Assembly: GCA_050084985.1 (NCBI GenBank)
Contig: JBITNC010000001.1
Location: forward strand, 85,250,001 to 85,314,000
Source: Nageia nagi
Taxonomy: Eukaryota > Pinophyta
Direction of reading: 5' to 3'
Length of the DNA stretch: 64,000 bases
The translations under genes and the position numbers were made by a program. Position 1 is the first letter of the stretch, and each line of letters starts with the position of its first letter. Below, one piece after another: positions 46,964 to 58,769 of the stretch. The notes under the pieces are model-generated. The model did not search any database. It saw nothing but the letters and a program-made list of their open reading frames with translations, and was not told where the DNA came from.

Positions 46964-47429
46964 TGTTGGAATGTATAATGCATTATTGTAAAGGTTTTGT
47001 AATAATATTCTATGTAAGTTCACTAATAATTAAGGGTATCATTTGATACCCTAAGTATTTAAGTGAATATGATAATATAACTTATCCTACACTCCATGCA
47101 ATGAGCATGCCTCATAAAAGGATGTGCATGTCATGCTTTTGTACATTGGATAAAAGGATGATCCAAAGAGAGATTTTGGCTTATAAGTAAAAGGCTCCAT
47201 CTTTGTGATTATATATAAATTTGTAGAGTAAAGTTATGTTATAGGATAGTATTTAGGATATGAGTTTAGGAGATTGTAAGAGATTCATATTTGTGAATGA
47301 AGTGAGATCTAGTTAGTCGATGTACTCCTAGTTGGAGGAACCACTTACATCTTGAGTTATCTTTATGTGAGTTTGTTAAATGTGATTTTATAAGTTTAGA
47401 GTTGCTTATGTTATAGTTCAACTCTCTCA
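46964..47429 (+). repeat. Right LTR of the Copia element
   Basis: 466 bp, ending TCTCTCA before the TAACT target duplication. The right arm of the LTR palindrome reads GATACCC here and pairs exactly with GGGTATC. Shorter than the left LTR through several small deletions. Confidence 0.9.
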
Positions 47430-47434
47430 TAACT

Positions 47435-49900
47435 TACAACATAATTTTAGGATCTAAAACATAAATATATTTACAAAATAAAATTACTTAATAGAGTTTG
47501 AAAGTTTCATTTGAGAGAAAAAAGGATGTAAGTTATGTATTTTTGAATAAAAAGTATTTAATTGTACATGAAAGTTTTTATATCTACTATAAATTTAGAA
47601 ATAAGAATTTAGAAACTAATATGATTAATAAACATTCATTATGCCTTTGTGGACTTGAATTATCTTGAAGAGCATGATGGACCTAACCTTCTTAGTAATT
47701 CGCTCAACCATGACAAGTATATGGATAAAATACTAGAGATCTTGTAAAAAATATTACTAACCTAATGAAAACTCCTTCGTACCTATAACTCTTAGCATGA
47801 AAAAGTAAATAGTGAAAATTAAATGAATTATATTCTATTTATTTCAATGCCCCTCCTATTAAGGATGGGTTAAATATTTAAGAATACATTTCTTAAAAAT
47901 TGATATTAATTTTCAAATGTAAGATTATATTATGGAATGATCATGAGGTTTTTATTATATTCTTAATAACTATAAAAGAAGTTACTTTATTCTTAGTAAC
48001 TATAAAAGAAGTAAAGGAAATAAAATATCCTTTATGGGCTAAAATGAATTCAAGGTAACAAAAAGTACATTATTATTGGGGAATCAAAGGAATCCAAATA
48101 AATATAAACTCATTTTGAATGGTACTTGGTAAAATCGAGTACCTAGTTTTAGCATCTTTGTCAATAAATATGTACCAATAAGCCTTGTTTCTTAGAGGTT
48201 AATGAATTACCTTATGAGATGTTTTATTTTTTCTTAACCTTAAATATTTATGATATTTAATTATATGATAGATGAAATAAATTCTATTTGATGGTGATTC
48301 ATTTGTTGATATTCATACAAAGTTATATTTTAACAAATGTATATTATTTGTTTCATATTGAGCCAATTATGATGTATGTAGTTATTCTCTTTCTAGTTTC
48401 TACCATAACTCATTCCATTTGATTTATTTATGATGCTATAATTGCTTAAAAGTAGAAATGAAAAGTAAGATGAAATTGAAAATCTATGATGAAATAACAA
48501 ATATATTAAGATGATTTTATTAAGATGTTGAGTGAGATGAAGGCCACAAGGTGTATTCCAAATTATACAATACCTATGTCTTTGAATACTAGACAATTTC
48601 AACAAATGAAATTGAACTATTTGCTATAGCATTATTTTTTAATACAAAAATTTCATGGTATTGAACTATTTTTTATGAATCTTATACAATTGTACAATGA
48701 AGGGTTTGAAAAGGAGGTGCAACAATGACAACTATGAAAGGAGAAATGCTTTAAAGAAATAGAAAATACTCAAACTAGGAAGATTAGGTTTTGAAAAATC
48801 TATTTAATATAACTTTTCTTTTGCTCACAAATTAGTTTTTTTAGTCAAGGTTTTGAAAAAGTGAGTTACGATGCATTGAGTTCTTAAGGAGATTAGAGTT
48901 TTAGGAAGTTTTCGCTTAGATATATCCCCAAATATAGACAAATTAAAAAGCCTAATTATCTTTAAAATCAACTTTTAATTAAACAAACTATCTACAAGTT
49001 CATCCATCCTACAAAGAGTCACTATAGGGATATAATATTCATAACTTTATAAGTTTAACTTTCAATTAAGCTTTTATATAAAAGAAATAAGTATGTTTTT
49101 TACCTATTATTTACCATATGAAGAATGTTTTGATTTTCCTTTTCAAATTTTAAAACTATATTCAAAAATACCTATGAAAATTCTCAACCATTAATTTTTA
49201 AAATGTATTGATGGTTCCTAAATATAACAAATATCAAAATTTTTATCCTAATAGATATTTGTTTTCTATATTAGATAAAATAGGTTGTGATTATCTCAAC
49301 CTTCAAATCATTTATGATATCTATATATAAGAATTGAATTGTTCATTGTATGATTTAATGAAATTATACTTACTTAAATCTCTTAGTATGAAATTTGGAT
49401 TCTTAGTGATTGAAAAATGAACTAATTTAATACTAGATAATGATGCATTTGATAAGTTGAGATATATAATCTGTTAGGGTAAATTTCACACTAATCCATC
49501 TATCTTAATATCATCAAAATTTGAATATGAATCTGTTTACATCTACTTCATTATTTAGTTCAAAATATATCTATCTTAGAGTTATATGAACAAAAATACC
49601 AAAAACCTACAAATTTTAACAAAAAAAAACTACATATGTTAACAAAAAAACCATATTTTTTACAATTTTTTCTTATCAAATTTATGAAAAAAATATATAT
49701 TTTAACCCAACAAAAGAGTAGTTGATGGGGTGGACCACTTACCATGAGAATGTAGAGAGAATTTGAAAGTAGCTAGTGGGTTTTTAGTCACTCAAATCAA
49801 GATCCTAAAACTTGGAAGCTACCTTGTGCATCATGGCTGGGAGGTGCAAGCTATGGAGTTGGAAAATGAGATCTATGGCTTGGAGTAGGGTTGTTATGGT
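47435..49900. other. Unassigned AT-rich decayed DNA
   Basis: About 2.5 kb with no domain I can name on either strand. Only scattered short frames occur. Probably old repeat sequence. Confidence 0.35.
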
Positions 49901-49920
49901 GAGCATATCAAGATTCCACA

Positions 49921-50035
49921 ATATCAAGATCTTGATATACATTGGGTTTCCAAGCCTATATCAGGATCCTGATATGTTTAAGGATCAAAGGCTCGAAATA
50001 TTAGGATCCTAATTTTTTTCATATTAGGATCTCGA
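49921..50035. repeat. Cluster of GATC-centred palindromes
   Basis: ATATCAAGATCTTGATAT (49921-49938) and ATATCAGGATCCTGATAT (49958-49975) are perfect 18-base palindromes; ATTAGGATCCTAAT (50000-50013) is a perfect 14-base one, and a related ATTAGGATCTCGATAT stands at 50022-50037. Confidence 0.85.
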
Positions 50036-50044
50036 TATTTTTTA

Positions 50045-52600
50045 CCCCAAATTTTTATTTTGCACTTCCTCTTGAAGTGGACCGATATTCTTGCTTTCAC
50101 CTTCATGTTATTTATAATTTTGATCTTAGTTGCTTATATCTCAAATTTAATTAACATTATTCATGTTAATTATATTTGATCATTTACTGTGTATTATCAA
50201 AATATTATTATATTAATTTTTAATATTATTGGTCGAATTAATATGACTAATTTATTTATTATTTAGTTTACAAGAAAATAGTTGGATAGATCTTACACCT
50301 CACCTTGCCATATCATTGATGATTCATCTATCAGGAAAATAAGAAAATCTAAAACTCAAGTCATTCATTGATGACTCACTGATTATGCTCCAAATATGCT
50401 CAATAAACAAAAGATAAGAAAAATTAATAGATATGTTCCCGATTTTCCTCTAATTAGATCCAATAAATAAAAGATAAGAAAATATCTATTAAGCATCAAC
50501 CATTTTGAATTTGAAATTCGTATGGATTCTGGAGTGGTGATTTGGCATCTCTCAAGAATCTATCAGGATTCCATCTCCATTTTGAGGCTAAAAATTGGTG
50601 CATACATTGAGATTTAAATTTGTTGATTTATGAGTCTTGGAAGTGATGAATTTCAAATCTGCTACATCCATCAATCTCTCATGAGCATCTAGGAAGAGTG
50701 ATTGGGAAGCATTGATCTTGGGGCAAGCTAATAATCAAATCATTTCAAACTTTGTTCCTCCTATTAGAATAGTTATGTACCCATCATATTTCTCGACCTT
50801 ATTTTCATGTTCTATTTCAATAATAGGCTTATCTCATCCTATCATGCATACTAGCTTTCAAATCTTATCCTCTATGCTTGCAGGTTATGAAACACCTAGG
50901 GTGTTTCCATTTTAATAGAAAAATGCCCTTACATTTGGGGAATGACCCATGTTTTAGAAACACCTAGGGTTACTGTGTTTGGATAGTAGAGATAGTTTGG
51001 TTTTATCTTAAGATATAGATAGTTGCATTAAGTACCATCATCAAAAAATGAAATTGTTAGGTAATCTTTAGTATTTCTAAACACCACCTTGAGCTACTTA
51101 CATTTTAATCATTTGAGCTTTCAATTCAAAAGGATGGCTTGAAGAAACATTCTTAATGGTTTTTAATCAAGTTTGTTTTGTAGTTTATGTGTATAGGGTC
51201 TTGTCTAGCCTACACATACTAGTTAGATGTTCAAGTTTAAGCAATTTTAAAAGGGGTCACTATTATTTGAATTATTTTAGCATGCCTGATGGGAACTCCC
51301 TTGGTCTATTTTAGTAAGGAACCTTTTGCTTGATTCATCAATCTTATCTTTGTTTTTTGATTTACTAACAAAGTACAAGGATTCCATTACCAAGTAAGTA
51401 CCCCTCATTTTCATGAATTCATCTTTTGCAAATCTATGTGTTTTGGTTGTGTTATTTTTTTGTGTTTCAATAGTAAGAAACATAGTTGCATTTATTGAAG
51501 CATACCCATGTTTTAGAAATATAATCATATTTTTATTCGATTCCTAAATAGTTGCACATTTTTTGAGAGCTATCACATTTGAAGTGATTGCATTTTTGGG
51601 TAATCTTGGTGTTTACCAAATGGGACTACATTTCTTCTACAAGGTTCATCAAAATCAATTACATACATTCTCAAAAAATTTGACCTTTTTTCATCTCTTG
51701 TATTATCGCTTTTATTTTTTGAGTGTGTGTTTATCTTAGATTTAATTTTGGAGAGATTAAAAGGAATTAGGCTTTGTGATGCACATGTTGTGTTTGCTTG
51801 CTTGTTACATTTAAAACTTATTAGAAAACTCATGTAGAATTTTCTCATACACTGAAAAGTGATCTAAGAAAGGTTGTGGGAAGAAGTCAAAGAATATACA
51901 CACTAAATATTTACAATTTGGAGTATGCTCTCCCTTGGCATTGCAAAGTGATCTTGGGTGATCAGAAGATGTTGTAAGGAGGGAAAGAACCAATTCATTC
52001 AAATCACAGTTTCTTTCTCACTTGTGCACATACAAAAGAGGATCCTTGGATTTCATCACCAAGGCTTGTGCTCTTCACTAACAAGTAGATAAGTCCTTGG
52101 GATTTAATCACCAAGGACCTAGGCTATGCTTGGCCTACTCATCAAGATAGTATCCCCTAGGTTTGTGATGGACCTCACTACTAAATTCGATTAAAGTGAG
52201 AAATAGCCTTAGCACTTTCATTCTTTTAGGACTAGTCTTTGATCATTTTTAACTTACTTATTTAGAATCATCTTAGAAAAATAAACACTTAAACATTACC
52301 ATATAATATTATAGGGTTGTTGGATGAACTTGATCATATGAGAGTGCTTGCATTGGTGATTATTTCATTCTCTATTATTGTTTATTATTTATAAAAATCT
52401 CTAACTATAAGGTCAAACTAATCTTAATTTTGGATCCTTTAAAAAAAAATTTACACTGATAAAATGTGTCTACATTTTTGTAAATGCTATCACATTTTAA
52501 CACATATATAAAATGCTAATGCATTTCTATAGACTATCAAAACATACTTGCATTCCCAAAATAAGGAGCTAAAAAAAATTAGTTGTAATTTTGCTTCTTA
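50045..52600. other. Unassigned; possible leader or LTR of the Ty3 relic
   Basis: No coding domain seen. Small direct repeats occur, such as CAATAAACAAAAGATAAGAAAA-like words near 50400 and 50460 and AAACACCTAGGGT near 50888 and 50959. It precedes the gag start at 52605 and may include a worn 5' LTR, but no matching right LTR was found after 58095. Confidence 0.35.
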
Positions 52601-52604
52601 ATTC

Positions 52605-54300
52605 ATGGTCCAAACCAAAAACTAGGCTTTACAAAATCCTAAAAATTTAGAATAGTCTACTCCTACTATGACCCAAGATATGGAGAATCCTACATAAGAG
52701 GATTCCATGGAATATTTTGAATAATATGTGTTAGCCAATGCTAAAGCTATACTTAAAGTACTTAAAGCTAAACAAGTTGCTAACCAAGCAGGATCTTTAG
52801 TTATTACACAACCTCTAACAAGCAATCCAACCCACATTGAATCTTTTTTTGACCCTCCAAATTTATCTTTTATTTCTACCACATCCTTGCAAAATGGTAT
52901 CATGATAGATTCCAATTTTGATCCAAATAATAAGAGACCAATATTCGTTGCTCCTTCTACCACTCCTATTGTGTCAAAACCCATATCTTCATCCTCCATA
53001 CTATCTACAATAGTCACCACTCAAATTCAAAATCCTCCATACATCCCCATTCCTAAAAAGATCCAAATCCCTCCACATTCTACCATCCTACAAACCCACA
53101 CAATCCACATTCAAACTAATACTCAACCAATCCATACTTCTCATGCATCCACCTTAGATCAAGCCAACCAACTTTTCTCCAATTTTTAAGATACCAATAG
53201 ATTAGATCCTTTTTTGGCTTCTACCCAAGCTATTCTTGATAGATTGCAAAATTTGAAGGTTGTTAACTAGGATCCAAACCATAACCAAACATATGAGCAA
53301 TTGTGCAATGAACCTATTCATCCTTCAGTTCCATATTATGCTTAGCCAAACAATTTTGTTCTTCTAAAGTTTGATAAATTTAAAGGTAAATAAGATCCAA
53401 AATATCATTTAAGAATATTCAAACATGAGTGCTATTTAATTAATGATATTGATCCTTTAATGTTGAGAATATTTCTTATGACCTTAAGTTGACAAGCTTT
53501 GGATTGGTATAATAGCTTAGGGAAACACTCTCTTCACACTTTTAATTAATTGGCAAATCTATTTCTTAATCACTTTTCCATTAATATTTAAATACAAACT
53601 ACCTTAAGTGGTTTGCATAATCCTAAACAATTTTTAGATGAACCAATTGCTAATTATGTGACAAGATGGAGAGCTATTGTTCATGAGCTTACATTTCCCA
53701 TACCTCAAGTTAAATTGAATCACCTCTTTTTCAAAATTTATGCAAAACATATTTCAAACACACTTCAAATCCAACACTTACCTTCTTCTAAAGAAGCTAT
53801 TATAATGGCAAAATGGATTGAATATGTGAATGTGCAAAATGGTGATGTTAAGCTCCAAATTAAGCAAGATAATCAAAAGAGGAAGGGAACTTTTCCAACC
53901 CCTCCTCAACCCCAAGTAAAATAAGTGACATTAAGCCAATCACCCCTTCCATAACCACCACCACCCACTAATTGATATCCAATACAAACCAAAGCCCAAG
54001 CTTAAGGTAACCTACCAAGGTCGAGACCTCCAAGGCCCAAGAGAGACTATACCCCTCTCCCTAATTCACTTTCTAATATTTTGTAAAAATGTTTAAATGC
54101 ATAAATTACTACAATTCTTAACATTAGACAAGATACAAATGTTCCAAAACCTATTTGGTATAGGGAGAATGATTATTGTGCTTTTCATAGAGCAAAAGGG
54201 CATCAAACTTATGAGTGCCACCACCTTAAAAATGTGATATAATATTTTCTTGAAAGAGGGGATCTTACACCGCCTAATCAAAATTTAAATATTTATAAGG
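52605..54300 (+). pseudogene. Ty3 gag relic
   Basis: ATG at 52605, with stops close behind. 52728-53189 is open for 153 codons and is rich in Pro, Thr, Ser and Ile. The capsid core follows in worn form (LKFDKFKGK, YHLRIFKHECYLIND, LMLRIFLMTLS, ALDWYNSLGKHSLHTF); 53613-53924 is open and carries FLDEPIANYVTRWRAIV, typical of Retrotrans_gag. CAFHRAKGHQTYECHHLK (54177-54230) corresponds to the zinc-like CxxHxxxGHxTxxC segment. A 58-base tandem duplication lies further on (54408-54523). Confidence 0.7.
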
Positions 54301-54407
54301 ATCCACTCCTAAGGCAAAATCAAGTTTATGTAAATCAAGTAAACTATGTTAATAATCCTTCATTTCATAATTTTGTTAGTATGATCCATGTTGTTACAAG
54401 GAACCAA

Positions 54408-54523
54408 AAGAACACCCCTCCAAGATAAGACACCTCAATTTCACATCAAGATCTAATGCATAATTAAGAACACCCCTCCAAGATAAGAAACCTCAAGTTC
54501 ACATCAAGCTCCAATACATAATG
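54408..54523. repeat. 58-bp tandem duplication in the gag-protease linker
   Basis: AAGAACACCCCTCCAAGATA occurs at 54408 and again at 54466, each followed by GA(C/A)ACCTCAA and CACATCAAG. A period of 58 is not a multiple of three and so would shift the frame. Confidence 0.8.
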
Positions 54524-54859
54524 ATTATAGAGTAATACAAGGTCCAAGAGTTCCTACTCATAGACCACACCAAAGGCATCCTATTGTTACAATCAAATCT
54601 AGTATCACCCACTAATTGAAATCCTTACCAATAAAGATGTCCATTTTTTATTTACTTTAAACCTTCAATGCTCATAGAGATGTACTTATGAAAGTTTTAA
54701 AATACATTGAAGTGCAAGCCCAAGATGTATAAGCTTTTACCAATTTTGTGGGTCATGTGCAATCATGTGATTAAGGTGCTATAACCTTTTATGAACATGA
54801 GATTATTGGGTAAGGATTTCATGGATGCCACTCCCCTCTTTTCGTTATTAGTTTCATGG

Positions 54860-55218
54860 AGGGACAAATTTTAAAATAGTTTTTATTAATAATGGTTCAA
54901 GTTTAAATGTTATTTCTTCTTCAACTTTGAACTATATTACCATACCTCAAAGTAGTCTTTCCTCTTCCACCTTACAACTAAACTTTAAGTGATACTATTT
55001 ATACCACTATGGGCACTACAGTATTTACCCTCAAAGTGGGACCAAGAATATTGCATACTTTATTCCATGGCATTGAAGGAACATTACAATATAACCTCTT
55101 ACATGGAAGACCATGGATAGATCAAATGAAGTGTGTACCTTCTACATTGCATCAATGCATAAAATATATTCATGAAGGTAAATTAACATGTGTCAAAGCT
55201 AATCCTGCACCATTTTAG
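54860..55218 (+). pseudogene. Ty3 aspartic protease relic
   Basis: FKIVFINNGSSLNVISSSTL corresponds to the (V/L)IDNGSALNVMS active-site strand, but the catalytic Asp is Asn (AAT for GAT). A frame change separates it from the open part 55009-55218: TVFTLKVGPRILHTLFHGIE, QYNLLHGRPWIDQMKCVPST (family NLLLGRPWIH), LHQCIKYIHEGKLTCVKANP. In active elements this cuts the polyprotein. Confidence 0.75.
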
Positions 55219-56745
55219 TATTCCAATTTTATTCATTCTTATGATGATTTCTTATCTTCTACACATCTTGTGCCTTTTGTTACACCTTCCACTTCTAATG
55301 ATGTGAATCCCAATGTTGCTACATCTTCTCACATTATGAATGATAATGTTGTCACTTCTTCTAATGTTGTTGTTCCTAGTGAGGTTCCTTCTAGTGGAGA
55401 GTCAAGTAGTAAAGCCATTATTTCATATACATTACCTCAAGTTGTAGAATACAAGTTGTAAAATCAAATTCTCAACTTGCCTATCATTCCTTCCCTTAGA
55501 GACATGGGATGTCCTTCAAGTTCTCTACCATAAAAAAAACTACATGTTAAAACCATATCTTTTTTTGAAGAGAAGAATATCATATCCACCACTCTTGAAA
55601 CTAGTAAGGAACCTCACCCTTCTTCTTTTACTTGTGTTCCTACTGAAAAATTATCTAAGTTTGTTTTTACTTCTCAATATTTTGATGAGACTTACGATTG
55701 GAAAGGTCAAGGTCTTGGTCAATTTGAACATGATATTGTTGAACCTATTGCTATTGAATCATGTTTACCCTTTGATAAATCTAATTTTGGTTATCAAAAT
55801 CAAGTTTTAATCATTAGTTCACCTCATATCATTTCATGTGAAAGAGAAACATCTATTCAAAAGCCTTTCTCTATCACTCAACTTCCTTGCGATGAAGTTG
55901 AGGAGGAGGTATCCTTAGAAAGTTTATTTGTCAATACTCTTTCCCATGAAATCTTTCCTACCATAAGCATTAGACCTATGTCACCCCCTTTCAATGTGTT
56001 AGATAATCCTTTGTTCTTTGATCAAGGCCTTAACACTTTTATGATTTTTTTCAACACTTCTTTCAACATGAACATGCCTCTTGAATATGACATTGCTTCA
56101 TCCCCTCTAACTTTCATGCTTAATCATGATTATGGGGAATTTACTCAAGAGTTTTCACATATTGGAGTGAAGGAATTTTTCCATGTCAATTTTTTCATGC
56201 ATGATCCTAGTGTTGTATTTGGCCATTCTATTTGCACTTTGTCTACAGATTTTTATACACCTTTGACATACTTTTCAGATATTGGATTGCATAGAATTCC
56301 TCTTGATGTTGATTATGTTCATTTTTCTCTTGAAAATGATCCTATTCCTCTTGACTATTTTTCATGTGATGAGTCTATAGTTGACCATATTCATGGCTAT
56401 GCTCATTTACCTTCATGTTATAAGGATATTTATCCTTCATTTTTAAACATGGATGCTTATTTTTGGCAATTTTATTCTACTTTTGATTCTTATGAGAATG
56501 TTATTTTAAATATGGAGGAATATTTTGATAAATACAATTCACAATATGAGGATGATGAACTTAATTTATTACCTTTACCTTCCCAATTGGATGACACTTC
56601 TCACATTTTTATTGAAGAAACAATTGAAGTTGACATTAGTGAAGATCCTAATACTCCTCATATTATATTACTTGGAAAGATATTAACTAAAGAAGAGCAA
56701 GAGTTATTCATTCTTCTTAATAAGTATATTAAAATCTTTGCTTAG
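55219..56745 (+). pseudogene. Ty3 protease-RT spacer with long open segment
   Basis: 55270-55461 is open and Ser-, Val- and Asn-rich. 55978-56745 is open for 255 codons, the longest open transposon frame in the window: acidic, rich in Phe, Tyr, Asp and His, starting MSPPFNVLDNPLFFDQGLN and ending in LTKEEQELFILLNKYIKIFA. The last part resembles the helix before RT in Ty3 pol (LIELLKEYKDVFAW). The acidic aromatic part has no domain I recognise; such spacers occur in Tat and Athila relatives. Its openness is unlike its neighbours. Confidence 0.55.
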
Positions 56746-57440
56746 AAATTTTTTGATATGCCAATATTGGATTTAGATCTTGTTGTTCATAATCTTATTT
56801 TTGGGAAAGATACAAAACCCATTGAGAAAAAATTAAGAAAAATGCATCCAAAATTGCACTCCTTGTTAAAGAAGAACTTTAAAAACTTTTGGATGTTGAT
56901 TTTATCACACCTATTGATTATCTTACATGGGTTTCTAATGTTGTTCCTATTGGAAATAAAATAGGTGGTATTTGTATCTGCACTGGTTTTCAAGATATTA
57001 ATAAAGCTTTTCTAAAATATGATTTTTCTTTACCTAGTATTTATAATATCATAGATGCAACAACAAGTCATGAAATTCTCTCACTCATGGATGGTTTTAG
57101 TGTCTATAACCATATTCATATTGTAAAAAATGATCAACATAAAACTGCATTCACAACACCTTAGGGAACCTTCTTCTATAATATCATGTCCTTTGGTTTA
57201 AAGAATGTAGGTGCCACATACCAACATGTCATGATGTATATATTTCATGACTACATGGTTCACATTGTTTAATGTTATGTAGATGATCTTTTGGAAAAAT
57301 CCAAAACTAAAGATACACACCTTGAAGTTCTTGCAAAGATTTTTGATAGACTTATTGTGCATAATGTGAGACTTAAGCCTAAAAAGTGTGTATTTGGTGT
57401 AAATTCTAAAAAATGTTTGGGTTAAATTATTTCAATAAGA
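56746..57440 (+). pseudogene. Ty3 reverse transcriptase relic
   Basis: MPILDLDLVVHNL then KLRKMHPKLHSLLKK match the RT lead-in. A frame change at about 56890 leads to 56889-57164: LDVDFITPIDYLTWVSNVVP, GICICTGFQDINKAFLKYDF (family RICTDFRDLNKA), LPSIYNIIDATTSHEILSLM, DGFSVYNHIHI. After a stop at 57162, FCYNVMSFGLKN-like sequence and QCYVDDLL (57270-57290) follow. The YVDD box is intact. Confidence 0.8.
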
Positions 57441-58095
57441 GGAATTGAGGTTGATCATGCTAAAATTAAAGCTATAACTAAAATGCCTCTCCCTCAAAAT
57501 ATTAAAGAGATAAAAATTTTATCTAGTAAAATTAATGCAATCTGAAGATTCGTTGCCCAATTATCTAATAAGTGTAAACCCTTTAATCATATTTTGAATA
57601 AAGGAGTAAAGTTTGAATGGATACAGGAGCATCAAGAAGCCTTTGACCAAATAAAAAATATCTTTTATCTCCTATTTTGATCCCACCCAATCCCTCTAAG
57701 CCATTTCACTTATACATTTCTACTATAGACATTGCTATTGGAACCATGTTAGCACAAAAGAATGACATGAATAAAGAACAAGCAATTTATTATATATGTA
57801 GAACTCTTGTTCACTATGAAGTTTGTTATATCCATATTGAGAAATTATGCATTGCTATTGTCTTTGCAACATGTAAATTAAGACACTTTATGCTAAAATC
57901 CTTTGAGATACTTTATGAGGTTAATTCATGCACATCCAAATGGACAATATGGGATATGATGTGTAAAAAAATGAAAATCCAATTGGTCTTATCGAAATAT
58001 TTCAAACATTTTATTTTGCAATGGTCAAATTACAAAAGACCAAAAGGCTATAGAAAATGTTGGCCAATGATGTTAGCCCATATGTTGTGGTAAAT
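57441..58095 (+). pseudogene. Ty3 RT-RNase H connection and RNase H relic
   Basis: IKAITKMPLPQNIKEIKILS and FNHILNKGVKFEWIQEHQEA are the RT-RNase H connection. 57677-58093 is open for 138 codons: PFHLYISTIDIAIGTMLAQK (family LYLA-x-s-D-x-a-i-G-x-v-L-x-Q), YYICRTLVHYEVCYIHIEKL (family YYLSRTLxxxExxYxxxEK) and KLRHFMLKSFEILYEVN. The family text then ends and the integrase is missing. Confidence 0.75.
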
Positions 58096-58769
58096 TTGGA
58101 AATAAATAAATGAGAGAATCTTTTAAGGGCAACAAAATAAAGTAAAGTAGATTTTTAGAATTAATGTCAATTGAATGTTAGAGAATACAAAGTTACATGT
58201 TGAAGTCCAATGAATACTGCACAGCTTGATATCTCTCATTAAGTTAAATGATTAATTTTTATTTCCTAATTATTGACACAAATACCAAAGGTTTGACAAA
58301 TACATGGATTTATTTCAAGGTTAAGCCACTTCATAAGGTAAATCCACTCTCCAAGAGCAATACTAATTTAGGATAATAGTTTGTATGCTTTGTTGGGAAA
58401 ATCAATATCAAGATTACTCTACTTTTTGTATTAGTCATAGTTATCAAGGGAAAGAGCTCATTTTATTTAGAAGCCAATATAGTTCAACATAAATAGTGGG
58501 TTCAAGTTTACATACACTTATAAATTCATTTTATGTTTGACCAAATTTTTGAGGTATCAACGATTAGATTGTTACCATATAATTCTATTATTTTGGGTTT
58601 CTATTTAGAAATTTCTATCACAGACTACTATTATACTCTATTTATTTATGAACAGGGTAAAACCTATTAAGTCTACCTTGTTTGATATGTAAAAGGTTTT
58701 TGAGGTCCTTTCAAAACTTGATTTTCTTTATTATTAATATCAAATTTACCCATTGATTCTAATAAAAAA
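58096..58769. other. Unassigned junction between Ty3 relic and repeat X
   Basis: No domain recognised. The Ty3 match ends at 58095 and X begins at about 58770. Confidence 0.4.

Larger units (their letters stand above)
52605..58095 (+). mobile_element. Ty3-type retrotransposon relic, gag to RNase H
   Basis: A colinear plus-strand series of gag, protease, a long spacer, reverse transcriptase and RNase H, in the Ty3 order. Integrase and 3' LTR are absent; the match stops at about 58095. Stops and frame changes occur throughout, but open pieces of 100-255 codons remain, so this copy looks less worn than the relics at 8930-11720. Confidence 0.8.

Noticed and set aside
46716-46991. 91-codon frame at the Copia 3' end
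   Set aside because: Lies after the normal end of pol and crosses the polypurine tract into the LTR; no domain seen.
52622-53020. 132-codon minus-strand frame
   Set aside because: Antisense of the Ty3 gag N-terminal part, which has a matching sense-strand frame and colinear domains.
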